From Enterococcus_C asini_A (GTDB taxonomy: Bacteria > Bacillota > Bacilli > Lactobacillales > Enterococcaceae), in the NCBI RefSeq assembly GCF_031928785.1, contig NZ_JARQAL010000008.1: a stretch of DNA of 64,000 nt. One strand, written 5' to 3'. Below the pieces are notes generated by a model. That model worked only from the letters and a program-made list of their open reading frames with translations. It made no database searches and was not told the origin of the DNA. Shown piece after piece: positions 8,781 to 18,565 of the stretch (its first letter is position 1; each line of letters opens with the position of its first letter). The position numbers and the translations under genes were made by a program.

Positions 8781-8889
8781 ACATTGATTTAAAAGAGAAA
8801 ACAGATAATAATGAGTAGAAGAAATTATGATAAAGATAAAAATGATTGTTAAAAGAGTTTAATAGTTACTTATATCCAGGAGGCCAAAC

Positions 8890-10146
8890 ATGAAAGCAGA
8901 AATTATTGCAGTAGGCACAGAAATATTATTAGGTCAGATTACCAATACCAACGCTACATTTTTATCGGAAGAATTGGCGGGGATGGGATTTGAAGTATAT
9001 CATCACAGTGTGGTAGGAGATAATGGGGGACGGCTGGCAGAGCTGCTGCAAGTAGCAGACCAGCGGAGCGATTTAGTGGTGCTGTGTGGTGGGTTAGGGC
9101 CCACTACAGATGACTTGACCAAAGATGTGGTGGCGGAATTTGTAGGTGAACAGTTAGTAGAAGATGCCCTAGGATTAGAAAAATTACAGGCCTTCTTTAC
9201 CCAAGCGAAGCGCCAGATGACACCGAATAACCTACGCCAAATCTTAGTCTTTGAACATGGCCAAGCGCTACCCAATGACACGGGATTAGCCAGTGGGATT
9301 TTTTATCAAAAACCACAAGGGACTGCGTATCTTTTGTTACCTGGACCTCCCAGCGAGTTGAAGCCAATGTTTTTGCATCACGCTAAAGCGTTATTAGCGA
9401 AAGCAATGCCGCAAAAGGAGCAGTTGCTATCTCGGGTTTTGCGCTTTTACGGGATTGGGGAATCCCGTTTGGTGACAGAGTTGGCAGACTTGATTGATGA
9501 ACAAATGAATCCGACAATTGCCCCTTACGCGAAGCCAAATGAAGTAACGGTGCGTTTGACGGTGAAGTGTAAGGAGAAAGTGGTAGGAATAGCTCTGTTG
9601 GATCAGACGGAGGAGGCGATAATGAACCGAGTTGGGGAGTATTTCTACGGCTACGGGGAGGAAACAAGCTTAGAGGAAGTTGTGGTGGATTTGCTAAAGG
9701 AACAAGGCAAGACGATTACGGCTGCGGAAAGTTTGACTGCGGGGCAATTTCAAAGCGTGTTGGGCAATGTGTCGGGAGTGTCGGAAGTCTTCCCAGGTGG
9801 CTTTGTGACTTATTCTGCTGAGACTAAGGCGCACTTTTTAGGAATTGATCCAGCCTTACTGGAAGAATTTGGCACGGTGAGTCAGGAGTGTGCAGAAGCC
9901 ATGGCCCTCTCAGCGCGAAATCAGGCGCAGACAGATTTTGCATTGAGCTTTACCGGAGTTGCCGGACCGGATGCATTAGAAGGACAGCCAGCGGGCACCG
10001 TGTGGATTGCCTTGGCGCAAGAGGACAAGGTAGAGAGCTGTTTGTACCACTTTACTAGAGACCGGGCTTATGTGCGCCACAGTGCTGTCATGGCGGGTTT
10101 GGACTTATTGCGCCGGGCACTATTGGCCAAGAAAATAGACTCTTAA
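8890..10146 (+). CDS. cinA: CinA-like competence/damage-inducible protein
   Basis: The 418-residue protein begins MKAEIIAVGTEILLGQI, the N-terminal MoCF-like (COG1058) domain, with GGLGPTTDDLT near residue 75. The C-terminal domain has AESLTAGQF and FTGVAGPD, typical of the PncC nicotinamide-nucleotide amidase fold. In streptococci cinA is cotranscribed with recA and induced in competence. Here recA follows after 122 bases with its own SOS promoter. An AGGAGG lies 8 bases before the ATG. The usual partner upstream, pgsA, is displaced by the island. Confidence 0.92.
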   Translation: MKAEIIAVGTEILLGQITNTNATFLSEELAGMGFEVYHHSVVGDNGGRLAELLQVADQRSDLVVLCGGLGPTTDDLTKDVVAEFVGEQLVEDALGLEKLQAFFTQAKRQMTPNNLRQILVFEHGQALPNDTGLASGIFYQKPQGTAYLLLPGPPSELKPMFLHHAKALLAKAMPQKEQLLSRVLRFYGIGESRLVTELADLIDEQMNPTIAPYAKPNEVTVRLTVKCKEKVVGIALLDQTEEAIMNRVGEYFYGYGEETSLEEVVVDLLKEQGKTITAAESLTAGQFQSVLGNVSGVSEVFPGGFVTYSAETKAHFLGIDPALLEEFGTVSQECAEAMALSARNQAQTDFALSFTGVAGPDALEGQPAGTVWIALAQEDKVESCLYHFTRDRAYVRHSAVMAGLDLLRRALLAKKIDS

Positions 10147-10162
10147 GCTTTCTAAAGAAATA

Positions 10163-10176
10163 CGAAAATATGTTCG
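10163..10176 (+). promoter_or_regulatory. LexA box of recA
   Basis: CGAAAATATGTTCG differs from the CGAACATATGTTCG ideal by one base and lies immediately upstream of the recA -35 element. Confidence 0.75.
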
Positions 10177-10184
10177 CTTTATTC

Positions 10185-10213
10185 TTGCTTTTTTATCGCG
10201 GACAGGCTATCAT
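10185..10213 (+). promoter_or_regulatory. recA promoter
   Basis: TTGCTT at 10185-10190 and TATCAT at 10208-10213 with a 17-bp spacer, next to the LexA box. Confidence 0.7.
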
Positions 10214-10268
10214 GAATATACATTAAAATGATTTTAGAGCAGATGCTTAAAAATAAGGAGGCCATCCA

Positions 10269-11315
10269 GTGGCAGATGATCGTAAAACAGCCTTAGATGC
10301 TGCATTGAAGAAAATTGAAAAGAATTACGGCAAAGGTGCCGTTATGAAACTTGGGGAAAAAATTGACCAACAAATCGCTGTGATTCCTAGTGGTTCATTG
10401 GCTCTTGACGTGGCATTAGGTGTTGGGGGCTATCCTCGCGGGCGCATTATCGAAGTTTATGGACCAGAAAGTTCTGGTAAAACTACCGTGGCACTCCATG
10501 CAATTGCGGAAGTTCAAAAATCTGGTGGGACGGCGGCTTTCATTGATGCCGAGCACGCCTTGGATCCTTTGTATGCCCAAAAACTTGGGGTGGATATTGA
10601 TGAATTGCTCTTGTCTCAACCAGATACGGGAGAACAAGGTTTAGAAATTGCGGATGCTCTAGTTTCCAGTGGGGCCGTCGATATCGTAGTGGTGGATTCC
10701 GTTGCGGCCTTAGTACCTCGGGCAGAAATCGAAGGGGAAATGGGGGATTCTCACATGGGTTTACAAGCTCGTTTGATGTCCCAAGCATTGCGGAAACTTT
10801 CTGGCTCTATCAATAAAACCAAAACGATTGCGATTTTCATCAACCAAATTCGAGAAAAAATCGGCGTTATGTTTGGTAATCCAGAAACTACACCTGGAGG
10901 CCGGGCGCTGAAATTCTACGCTACCATCCGTTTAGAAGTTCGCCGGGCTGAGCAATTGAAGTCTGGTACCGATATTATCGGGAACCGTACCAAGATTAAA
11001 GTCGTGAAAAACAAAGTAGCGCCACCATTTAAACTTGCCGAAGTCGATATTATGTACGGACAAGGGATTTCCCAAGAAGGAGAACTTTTGGATATGGCGG
11101 TGGAAAAAGACATCGTAGACAAGAGTGGTGCTTGGTATTCCTACAACGGGGATCGCATTGGTCAAGGCCGAGACAATGCTAAGAATTATATGAAGGAACA
11201 TCCTGAGATGAAAGAAGAGCTGAATGTTTTGGTTCGGGCAGCCTATGGTATCGGGGATGAAAAAGACACACCAGAAGTTAGCGGCCAAGAAGAATTACCA
11301 TTAACAGAAGACTAA
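10269..11315 (+). CDS. recA: Recombinase RecA
   Basis: The 348-residue protein starts at GTG after AAGGAGG. Walker A GPESSGKT is at residues 65-72, Walker B VVVDSVAAL near 140, and the L2/QxxR region ALRKLSGSINKTKTIAIFINQIREKIGVMFGNPETTPGG is intact. RecA forms the presynaptic filament for homologous repair and triggers LexA self-cleavage. The acidic C-terminus (EVSGQEELPLTED) is normal. Expression is predicted to be SOS-controlled by the upstream box. Confidence 0.98.
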   Translation: MADDRKTALDAALKKIEKNYGKGAVMKLGEKIDQQIAVIPSGSLALDVALGVGGYPRGRIIEVYGPESSGKTTVALHAIAEVQKSGGTAAFIDAEHALDPLYAQKLGVDIDELLLSQPDTGEQGLEIADALVSSGAVDIVVVDSVAALVPRAEIEGEMGDSHMGLQARLMSQALRKLSGSINKTKTIAIFINQIREKIGVMFGNPETTPGGRALKFYATIRLEVRRAEQLKSGTDIIGNRTKIKVVKNKVAPPFKLAEVDIMYGQGISQEGELLDMAVEKDIVDKSGAWYSYNGDRIGQGRDNAKNYMKEHPEMKEELNVLVRAAYGIGDEKDTPEVSGQEELPLTED

Positions 11316-11317
11316 TC

Positions 11318-11358
11318 AAAAAAGTAGGTGGTGAGACAACTCGCCACCTACTTTTTTT
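11318..11358 (+). terminator. recA terminator
   Basis: Hairpin with arms AAGTAGGTGGTGAG and CTCGCCACCTACTT (one wobble) and a four-base loop, followed by seven T. The rest of the 355-base gap up to 11670 holds the rny promoter; nothing else recognisable was seen there. Confidence 0.9.
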
Positions 11359-11530
11359 GATAACACCATTAAGAGTTCATAGAGCATTTGCCTAACTGAA
11401 ACCAAGTGAAATCAGCTACTTAACCTAAAAGAGAATTACAGTAAAAAATGACGTGGGCTTTCTTTTTTTGCAGAGGCTAGAAAACTTGATTTTCATAGTA
11501 TTTTCACCTATCAAGCGCTTTTTTTAAAAG

Positions 11531-11559
11531 TTGACAGTCCCTGTCACAAACATTAGAAT
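11531..11559 (+). promoter_or_regulatory. rny promoter
   Basis: Consensus TTGACA at 11531-11536 and TAGAAT at 11554-11559 with a 17-bp spacer, about 110 bases before the rny start, giving a roughly 105-nt leader. Confidence 0.75.
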
Positions 11560-11670
11560 AAAGTTGTGCACTTTGCACGCATGCGACTGTAGGCATGTTG
11601 ATAATGATTGAAAATAGTTTATCAAAAAACTACAAGAATAACTAAATACGATAGTACGGAGGTGGGTTAA

Positions 11671-13239
11671 ATGGGATTTTACATTCTCCTCGCTATCATC
11701 GGTTTAATTGTTGGTCTTTTAGCAGGGTACGTCTACGCCAAAAATAAACATGAAAAACTTCATGCACAAGAATTGGCCGGGGCAGAAAATTCCGCACAGG
11801 GTATTTTGAGAAATGCCAAAAAAGAAGCGGAAACTCTAAAAAAAGAAGCATTGTTGGAAGCTAAGGAAGAAAACCAGAAGTATCGCGGGCAAATCGAAAG
11901 TGAGTTGAAGGAAAGCAAACTTGAAATCAAATCACAAGAGAATCGCTTACTCCAAAGAGAGCAGGTATTGGATCGTAAGGACGATACCATCGAAAAGCGC
12001 GAGCACTCCCTGGAGGATCGTGAGCGGAAACTTAGTGCAAAACAGCAATTAATTGACGAGCGAGAACAAGAAGTCGAAAAATTGATTGAAGGACAACAGC
12101 GAGAACTAGAACGAGTTGCTGCTTTGTCTCGAGATGAAGCCAAAGAAATCATCATGAAATCGACGGAAGAAGAACTGAACCATGAATTAACATTAATGGT
12201 GAAAGAATCTGAACAACGGGCTAAAGAAGAAGCAGATCGCAAGGCGAAAAATCTTTTGTCATTGGCTATCCAACGTTGTGCGGCCGACTCGGTTTCAGAA
12301 AATACCGTTTCAGTGGTATCCTTGCCAAATGATGAGATGAAAGGTCGCATCATCGGTCGGGAAGGTCGAAATATCCGTACTTTGGAAACTTTGACCGGGA
12401 TTGATTTGATCATCGATGATACGCCAGAAGCAGTGGTCTTATCCGGTTTTGATCCGATTCGTCGGGAAATCGCCCGCATGACCTTGGAGAAATTAATTCA
12501 AGATGGGCGGATTCATCCAGCTCGCATTGAAGAGATGGTAGAAAAATCTCGGAAAGAAATGGATGAACGAATTCGGGAATATGGGGAACAAGCAGCCTTT
12601 GAAGTTGGCGCTCATACCTTGCACCCAGATTTAATCAAGATTTTAGGACGATTGCGTTTCAGAACCAGCTACGGTCAAAATGTCTTGAACCATTCCATCG
12701 AAGTTGCCAAACTCTCTGGCGTCTTAGCTGCCGAACTTGGCGAAGATGTACAGTTGGCAAAACGAGCTGGGTTATTACATGATATCGGGAAAGCCCTGGA
12801 TCATGAAATCGAAGGCTCCCATGTGGAAATTGGGGCTGAATTAGCTGCCAAATACAAAGAAAACCCAGTGGTCATCAATGCCATCGCTTCTCACCATGGT
12901 GATGTAGAAGCAACTTCCGTTATTTCTGTTTTGGTTGCCGCAGCAGATGCCTTATCTGCCGCTCGACCAGGTGCTCGTAGTGAGTCCTTGGAAAACTACA
13001 TTCGCCGCTTAGAAAACTTGGAAAACATTTCCAATGGCTTTGCCGGAGTTGAATCTAGCTTTGCCGTCCAAGCTGGTAGAGAAGTACGAGTTATGGTGAA
13101 ACCAGAAGAAATATCTGATTTGGATGCGGTACGTCTTGTACGGGATATCCGCAAGAAAATTGAAGATGACTTGGATTATCCAGGGCACATCAAAGTCACT
13201 GTTATTCGGGAAACCCGGGCAGTGGATTACGCGAAATAA
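11671..13239 (+). CDS. rny: Ribonuclease Y
   Basis: The 522-residue protein has the RNase Y layout: an N-terminal membrane anchor (residues 1-25), a long charged coiled coil (about 30-200), a KH domain (GRIIGREGRNI near 225) and an HD phosphohydrolase domain with H370-D371 in LLHDIGKALDHE. It is the membrane-bound endoribonuclease that starts mRNA decay in Firmicutes lacking RNase E. GGAGGTGG lies upstream of the ATG. The position after recA is conserved. Confidence 0.97.
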   Translation: MGFYILLAIIGLIVGLLAGYVYAKNKHEKLHAQELAGAENSAQGILRNAKKEAETLKKEALLEAKEENQKYRGQIESELKESKLEIKSQENRLLQREQVLDRKDDTIEKREHSLEDRERKLSAKQQLIDEREQEVEKLIEGQQRELERVAALSRDEAKEIIMKSTEEELNHELTLMVKESEQRAKEEADRKAKNLLSLAIQRCAADSVSENTVSVVSLPNDEMKGRIIGREGRNIRTLETLTGIDLIIDDTPEAVVLSGFDPIRREIARMTLEKLIQDGRIHPARIEEMVEKSRKEMDERIREYGEQAAFEVGAHTLHPDLIKILGRLRFRTSYGQNVLNHSIEVAKLSGVLAAELGEDVQLAKRAGLLHDIGKALDHEIEGSHVEIGAELAAKYKENPVVINAIASHHGDVEATSVISVLVAAADALSAARPGARSESLENYIRRLENLENISNGFAGVESSFAVQAGREVRVMVKPEEISDLDAVRLVRDIRKKIEDDLDYPGHIKVTVIRETRAVDYAK

Positions 13240-13244
13240 AAATC

Positions 13245-13280
13245 AATCTCCAAAGTGCCTAGCGCTTTGGGGATTTTTTT
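13245..13280 (+). terminator. rny terminator
   Basis: ATCTCCAAAG pairs with CTTTGGGGAT (one G-T wobble) and is followed by seven T. Confidence 0.85.
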
Positions 13281-13453
13281 GTAGTTTTGGCTTCATAAAC
13301 GATCTCTCTTTAAAATTAAGCGGGTACCGGCTCATGATAAAGAGCATCACGTGTCGATGTCTTGTCCTCATTCTCGAGAGTTGAACCAGTTCGTTCAGCC
13401 TTTCTTGGAGATAATGCTATACTAAAAGAAAAAATCGCAACAAGGAGCACATC

Positions 13454-14422
13454 ATGAAGGAATTAACGGAGATTAAGATAACAGATATTGAAGGCGTTCG
13501 CTTTGGACAAGCTCAGGATTTAAAAGGAATGACTGGCGTGACGGTGGCAATGTTTGACGGAGAAAATGTAGGAGGAATTGATGTCAGTGGTGGGGGCCCA
13601 GCTAGTCGGGAAGTCCATTTATTATCCCCTTATACGGATACCAAATCGTTGAATGCACTAGTTTTTGCTGGGGGATCCGCCTATGGATTAGGGGCTAGCG
13701 ATGGAGTTATGAAGTATTTGGAGGAACGGCAAATTGGCTTTTCGGTTCCTGGCGGTGTGGTTCCCTTAGTAGTGCAATCAGATATTTTTGATTTAAATCT
13801 TGGAAATGGGAAAGTGCGCCCAGATGCTAAAATGGCTTATCAAGCTTGTCTGGATGCAGAGCGTAATCAAGAGCCGATAAATGGGAGTCAAGGCGCCGGG
13901 ACTGGGGCTACGGTGGGCAAACTGTACGGTATGGGTCAAAGTCAAAAGTCCGGCATTGGCTTTCATGCTGTTCAATTAGGAAAATTGCAAGTTGGCGTGA
14001 TGGTAGTGGTCAATGCTTTTGGCGACGTTTTTGATTGGGAGCAGGGGCAACAAGTCGCTGGCCTTTTAGCCGCTGATCGCCAAAGTTTTTTATCTACAGA
14101 AGAAGAGTTGTATCAACAAATGAATCCCTTACAAACAGGTACCAATACGACATTGGCGGCAGTTTTCACTAACGGGCAGTTCAATGAAGGAGAGATGAAT
14201 AAAATTGCCGCCATGGCTCGTAGTGGCTTGGCCCGCTCGATTAATCCGGTGAATACTATGGCAGATGGGGATACAATCTATGCTTTTTCTCTCGGCGGTA
14301 TTTCAGCTGATCTTAATTTGGTAGGGATTCTGGCTGCCCAGGTGTTATCAAGAGCTATCCTTAAAGCTGTTTCGGTTCATGATTACACGGAGGCTGACTA
14401 TTTAGCCTTACTCAATGTCTGA
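13454..14422 (+). CDS. P1-family (S58) self-processing peptidase, DmpA/BapA-like
   Basis: The 322-residue protein matches the DmpA / L-aminopeptidase-D-esterase family, N-terminal nucleophile enzymes that cleave themselves into two chains. The processing segment GTNTTLAAVFTN lies near residues 230-242, with cleavage expected before the Thr after Asn. GGSAYGLGASDGVM and SQGAGTGATVGK are further family motifs. Substrates are usually small amides or beta-peptides; the physiological one is unknown. An extended -10 (TGCTATACT, ending 13423) and AAGGAG precede the gene, which appears to be a single-gene unit. Confidence 0.85.
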   Translation: MKELTEIKITDIEGVRFGQAQDLKGMTGVTVAMFDGENVGGIDVSGGGPASREVHLLSPYTDTKSLNALVFAGGSAYGLGASDGVMKYLEERQIGFSVPGGVVPLVVQSDIFDLNLGNGKVRPDAKMAYQACLDAERNQEPINGSQGAGTGATVGKLYGMGQSQKSGIGFHAVQLGKLQVGVMVVVNAFGDVFDWEQGQQVAGLLAADRQSFLSTEEELYQQMNPLQTGTNTTLAAVFTNGQFNEGEMNKIAAMARSGLARSINPVNTMADGDTIYAFSLGGISADLNLVGILAAQVLSRAILKAVSVHDYTEADYLALLNV

Positions 14423-14478
14423 TATGATTTGGCAAAATTGAGCGAATCAAGTAACATTTACTTCAAGGAGGGGATTTG

Positions 14479-17043
14479 ATGAAAGAGACCCTACAGCGGT
14501 TTTTTGCTAGTTTAAAAAAACACAGTTTGCTTTTGCGCTTGCTGTTTTTCGGTTCGATTTTGATTTTTGTCGCCAATCAAGTGATTAATATCGCCCACGG
14601 CATGAGTTGGCAGGAAGTGACAGCAACCATTAGTCAGCAAAATACGTGGACATTGGTGCTAATGGCAGTCTTAGGATTGTTAGCAGTCTTACCCATGCTA
14701 GGTTATGACTGGGTGACAGTGAAGACTTTAGAAGCCCAAGGAAAACCTAAAATGGGCTCAGGAGAGTTTTTTGTGGCGGCTTGGACCACAAATACCATTA
14801 ACAATCTAGCTGGCTTTGGGGGAGTGGTAGGTGCCAGTCTTAGGGCAAACTTTTACGCCAAGGGCACCGAACGCAAACAAATTTTAGCTGTGGTTTCCAA
14901 AGTGGCTTTGTTTATGGTGACGGGTTTGTCTTTGTGGGCTTTAATTTTGGCCATTCAGATTTTTGGTTTGGGCTGGCACTCCCAGTTTCGCAGTTATTGG
15001 CTCTGGTTAATTTTAGGTAGTATATTGACTCCGGCCTTGTTGTTATTAGCTTATTTACGGCGCAAAGGGTTATTTGCTGATTTATTTCCCAAAGGCGTTT
15101 TCCAACTGGTGACGATTTCTTTTTGTCAATGGAGTGGTGCTTTGGGAGTATTTCTTGCCATTGGTTATTTAATGGGTTTGAATTTTCCTTTAGCCGATGT
15201 TTATCCCATGTTTTTAATCGCCACGTTGATTGGGATGTTAACCATGGTGCCTGGGGGTATGGGGACTTTTGATGTGATGATGATCTTGGGGATGAGCCAG
15301 TTGGGCTTTTCTCAAAATCAGACCTTAGTTTGGTTATTGTATTATCGTATGTTTTATTATTTGGTGCCTTTTCTTTCTGGTATTGTCCTCTTTGTAACCC
15401 GCAGCAGCGTGCGTTTAAATCGTTTTTTGGACAATCTGCCTCGGGTAGTATTGCAAAAAATTGCTCATTTTATCGTGGTGGTGGCAGTTTATTTTTCGGG
15501 AATTTTGATGGTTTTATTAGCTACAGTAAAAAATTTATCCGCCATTAGCAGTTTTTTCCGGTTTTTATTGCCTTTTTCCTTTAATTTTCTCGATCAGACC
15601 TTGAATTTATTAGTGGGCTTTTTGTTAATCGGTTTGGGCAGAGGGCTCTATGGGAAAGTAAAAAAAGCTTATTTTCCAACTCTAGTGGTTTTGTTATTTG
15701 GTATTTTAAATACCATTACCCGCACCCAATCGCCACATTTATTTGTAGTCTATTGTGGAGTGATTTTCCTCGTTTGGCTGTCTCGGAAAGAGTTTTATCG
15801 AGAAAAATTTGTCTATTCTTGGGGAGCAATGATTTTTGATGCTTTGTTATTTGGTACATTGCTAGTCGTCTATGGAGTGGCGGGGGTTCACCGAGGAAGT
15901 TGGTGGAACAACGAAATCTTAGGGGGACGTTTTGTGTTGTTCCCTTCAGAAGAAATCTGGTTGGCCGGATTAATTGGTTTAGCCTTATCATTATTGGTGT
16001 TGTTTGGCTTGCAGCAATACTTAGCCATTAGCGAGCATCAAGTGGGGGAAGACTTTGATCCTTATCGCTTTAGTGCACTTTTAACCCGATTTCCCGGCAC
16101 CAAATCCAGCCATCGCCTCTCTTTGGGCTACCAGATGTATTACTACCAAGCAGAAGGGGAAGATCAAGTGGCGTTTGGCTTCCAAATCAAAGGCAATCGC
16201 TTGTTTGTATTGGGCAATCCCATTGGCGAGGCTAGTTTATTTCGGACTGCCACTCAAGCTTTCGTAAAAGAAGCCGATCTTTACGGGTATCAATTGGCCT
16301 TCTACAAAGTCAGTGAGGATTATGTAGTGACCCTACACGACTTAGGTTTTGACTTCACCAAGATCGGTGAGAGCGGGGCGTTGGATTTAGCTCAGCCTAA
16401 TGATTTCAGTAAAGGAGAAGCTTACCGAAAAATTTCTACTCAAGGGTATCACTTTACTTATTATCAACAACTGCCATTGGATTTATTGCCAGCTTTACGG
16501 AACGTTTCGGAAGATTGGTTAGAAGGGAAGGCTGAGAAGAACTTTGCCAGTGGTCGCTTTGATGTGGATTATCTTCTGGCTGCCCCCATCGGCGTCTTAC
16601 GAGACCAACAAAATCAAGTAGTGGGCTTTATCACCGAACAGCCTATTAGCAAACGTTGGGTTTCTTACGACTTGCTACGGCTAAAAACCGGAGTGCCAAA
16701 AGAAGCGGCTGGTTTTTTAGTCTTGAATATGTTGATTACTTGGCAAAAGTCCGCTTTTCGCTATGTCGACTTAAATATGGTGCCATTAGCCCATGTGGGA
16801 GAAGCCCCCACTGCATTTTTCCAAGAGCGAGTGATGCACATTATTTATAATTATGGCAATCTCTTTTATGATTTTCGCTTGAATTATCAAGGGAAAAACT
16901 CCTTTGCCAGTTTTTGGCAAGGTTGTTATTTTGCTTATCCTAAAGCCGGCAGTTTCTATTTAGCCGTTTTGCAATTGCTATTGCTAATGGGGCGAGGAAA
17001 AAACAAAGGACCTTCCCTAGCAGAAGAAGTTTTGGAAGAATAA
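14479..17043 (+). CDS. mprF: Phosphatidylglycerol lysyltransferase / flippase MprF
   Basis: The 854-residue membrane protein has about 13-14 hydrophobic segments (flippase domain, first ~500 residues) and a soluble C-terminal DUF2156 aminoacyl-PG synthase domain (from about 540; GFQIKGNRLFVLGNPIGE, VDLNMVPLA). It moves lysine or another aminoacyl group from tRNA to phosphatidylglycerol and flips the product, giving resistance to cationic peptides. The ATG at 14479 follows AAGGAGGGG; the TTG just before is not needed. Which amino acid is transferred cannot be read here. Confidence 0.93.
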   Translation: MKETLQRFFASLKKHSLLLRLLFFGSILIFVANQVINIAHGMSWQEVTATISQQNTWTLVLMAVLGLLAVLPMLGYDWVTVKTLEAQGKPKMGSGEFFVAAWTTNTINNLAGFGGVVGASLRANFYAKGTERKQILAVVSKVALFMVTGLSLWALILAIQIFGLGWHSQFRSYWLWLILGSILTPALLLLAYLRRKGLFADLFPKGVFQLVTISFCQWSGALGVFLAIGYLMGLNFPLADVYPMFLIATLIGMLTMVPGGMGTFDVMMILGMSQLGFSQNQTLVWLLYYRMFYYLVPFLSGIVLFVTRSSVRLNRFLDNLPRVVLQKIAHFIVVVAVYFSGILMVLLATVKNLSAISSFFRFLLPFSFNFLDQTLNLLVGFLLIGLGRGLYGKVKKAYFPTLVVLLFGILNTITRTQSPHLFVVYCGVIFLVWLSRKEFYREKFVYSWGAMIFDALLFGTLLVVYGVAGVHRGSWWNNEILGGRFVLFPSEEIWLAGLIGLALSLLVLFGLQQYLAISEHQVGEDFDPYRFSALLTRFPGTKSSHRLSLGYQMYYYQAEGEDQVAFGFQIKGNRLFVLGNPIGEASLFRTATQAFVKEADLYGYQLAFYKVSEDYVVTLHDLGFDFTKIGESGALDLAQPNDFSKGEAYRKISTQGYHFTYYQQLPLDLLPALRNVSEDWLEGKAEKNFASGRFDVDYLLAAPIGVLRDQQNQVVGFITEQPISKRWVSYDLLRLKTGVPKEAAGFLVLNMLITWQKSAFRYVDLNMVPLAHVGEAPTAFFQERVMHIIYNYGNLFYDFRLNYQGKNSFASFWQGCYFAYPKAGSFYLAVLQLLLLMGRGKNKGPSLAEEVLEE

Positions 17044-17044
17044 G

Positions 17045-17090
17045 AAAAGCCACTGATGTTGAAAATTAATTCAGCATCAGTGGCTTTTTA
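17045..17090. terminator. Bidirectional terminator between mprF and treR
   Basis: AAAAGCCACTGATG pairs with CATCAGTGGCTTTT; A and T runs on the two sides serve both converging genes. Confidence 0.85.
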
Positions 17091-17100
17091 AATTGATCTT

Positions 17101-17817
17101 TTACACTTTCCGCCGTCTAGCAAAATCCACAAAGCGGAATTTATCCAAGCGGTGAATGGATTCGCTATATTGGAAACAGCGAGTGTCTTCTAAATAGACC
17201 AAACTACGAACGATTACCACGTGTTGATCTTCGGCGGTTAAATCCATTAAATCTCGAAGTTCTTTGTTCACCGGTTCCACGGTGATTTCTTTTTGAGCAT
17301 AGGAAATTTCTAGTCCTAAATCATTTTCAAAATACTGAAATAAGGAATCCATAGCCTTTTTCTCAGGAATCTCAGGAATGATTTGGGCATTGACATAATC
17401 CCGGTCAAGAATGACTACTTCCCCGTCGATTTTTCGTTGGCGAATGATTTTCCAAGCTTCAGAAGCCACTGGCCAATCGGTAATCTCGTGAATCTTAGGG
17501 GAGACAGCGATTTTCCGCAGTTCTGCTACGGTAGTTTCATTGGGGATATGTTGAGCGTTTTGCAATTCTTTAAAACTAGTTAGACCAGAAATGGGAAAGT
17601 CAAAGCGGTTCATATCCAAGACAATGGAGCCTTTTCCTTGTTTCTTTTGGATGTAACCGGAGTTTTTCAACAGGTTCAACGCTTTTCGAATCGTTTCACG
17701 TGAAACACCGTAAATTTGGATTAGCTGATTCTCACTAGGAAGCAAGCTTTGAGGTGGGTATTCTTGATTGACGATTTTTTGTTCGAGATCCAAAAATATC
17801 TCGCGAAACTTATTCAT
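17101..17817 (-). CDS. treR: GntR-family trehalose operon repressor
   Basis: The 238-residue protein has an N-terminal winged helix (residues 1-70: PSENQLIQIYGVSRETIRKALNLL) and a C-terminal UTRA effector domain, as in TreR/HutC regulators that sense sugar phosphates. It is the last gene of the GH65-pgmB-treR minus-strand operon and faces a trehalose-type PTS gene, so trehalose-6-phosphate is the likely inducer. AGGAGG precedes the ATG. Dyad sequences resembling TreR sites lie in the divergent promoter region. Confidence 0.85.
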   Translation of the reverse strand: MNKFREIFLDLEQKIVNQEYPPQSLLPSENQLIQIYGVSRETIRKALNLLKNSGYIQKKQGKGSIVLDMNRFDFPISGLTSFKELQNAQHIPNETTVAELRKIAVSPKIHEITDWPVASEAWKIIRQRKIDGEVVILDRDYVNAQIIPEIPEKKAMDSLFQYFENDLGLEISYAQKEITVEPVNKELRDLMDLTAEDQHVVIVRSLVYLEDTRCFQYSESIHRLDKFRFVDFARRRKV

Positions 17818-17884
17818 GGCGCAACCTCCTTAACTATTCGAATTTCATTATAGAGAGTTTTGTCAGGGAAAACAATCACAGAAC

Positions 17885-18535
17885 TTATTTTTGTAGCAAT
17901 TCCGGAATGTTTAATTCGGTTAACTGGTGTACGGTGATATCCGCACCGTGTAAAGGTTCACCGGATAAAACGCCCACTGCAAACATGCCACAAGCTTTAA
18001 TGCCATCAAGGCCGGCTTGAGCATCTTCAAAGCCTACGCATTCTTCTGGTGTCAAACCTAGGAGTTCGGCCGCTTTGACAAAGATTTCAGGATCTGGTTT
18101 GCCTTTCTTGAGGCTTGCTGGGTCCACAATGGCCGCAAAACGATCGGCTACGCCTAGTTTTCCTAAAATAAAGGGTGCATTTTTAGAAGCGGAAGCAATG
18201 GCGCAAGGGACATTGCTTTCTTTTGCAGCATCTAAAAAGGCTTGCACACCAGGTAATAGATCAGCTGGTGTTAAAGATTGTAATAATTCTACGTAATGAG
18301 TATTTTTCTTTTCTGCCAGAGCGGCTTTTTCTTCCGGGGTGAAGTCGGCGCTACGTCCGCCGTGAACAAGAATTCGTTCTAAAGAATCCATTCGGCTAAT
18401 GCCTTTTAATTGTTCGTTGAATTTCAAATCTACATCAATGTCGATTTCTTTGGCAAGGTCTCGCCAAGCAATAAAGTGGTACTTCGCTGTGTCTGTAATC
18501 ACGCCGTCTAAATCAAATACAAAGCCTTTTTTCAT
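17885..18535 (-). CDS. pgmB: Beta-phosphoglucomutase
   Basis: The 216-residue HAD enzyme begins MKKGFVFDLDGVITDTAKYHF (DxDGV nucleophile motif). Downstream it has SASKNAPFIL (motif II), KKGKPDPEIF (motif III Lys) and VGFEDAQAGLDG (motif IV). It converts beta-glucose-1-phosphate, the product of an inverting GH65 phosphorylase, to glucose-6-phosphate. It is placed between the phosphorylase and treR with AAAGGAG upstream. Confidence 0.92.
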   Translation of the reverse strand: MKKGFVFDLDGVITDTAKYHFIAWRDLAKEIDIDVDLKFNEQLKGISRMDSLERILVHGGRSADFTPEEKAALAEKKNTHYVELLQSLTPADLLPGVQAFLDAAKESNVPCAIASASKNAPFILGKLGVADRFAAIVDPASLKKGKPDPEIFVKAAELLGLTPEECVGFEDAQAGLDGIKACGMFAVGVLSGEPLHGADITVHQLTELNIPELLQK

Positions 18536-18565
18536 GAGAATTACTCCTTTAGATTAGTTTAGTTT

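Noticed and set aside
11760..12479. Long minus-strand frame inside rny
   Set aside because: It is a Ser/Arg-rich shadow of the rny coiled-coil region, without ribosome binding site or recognisable domain.
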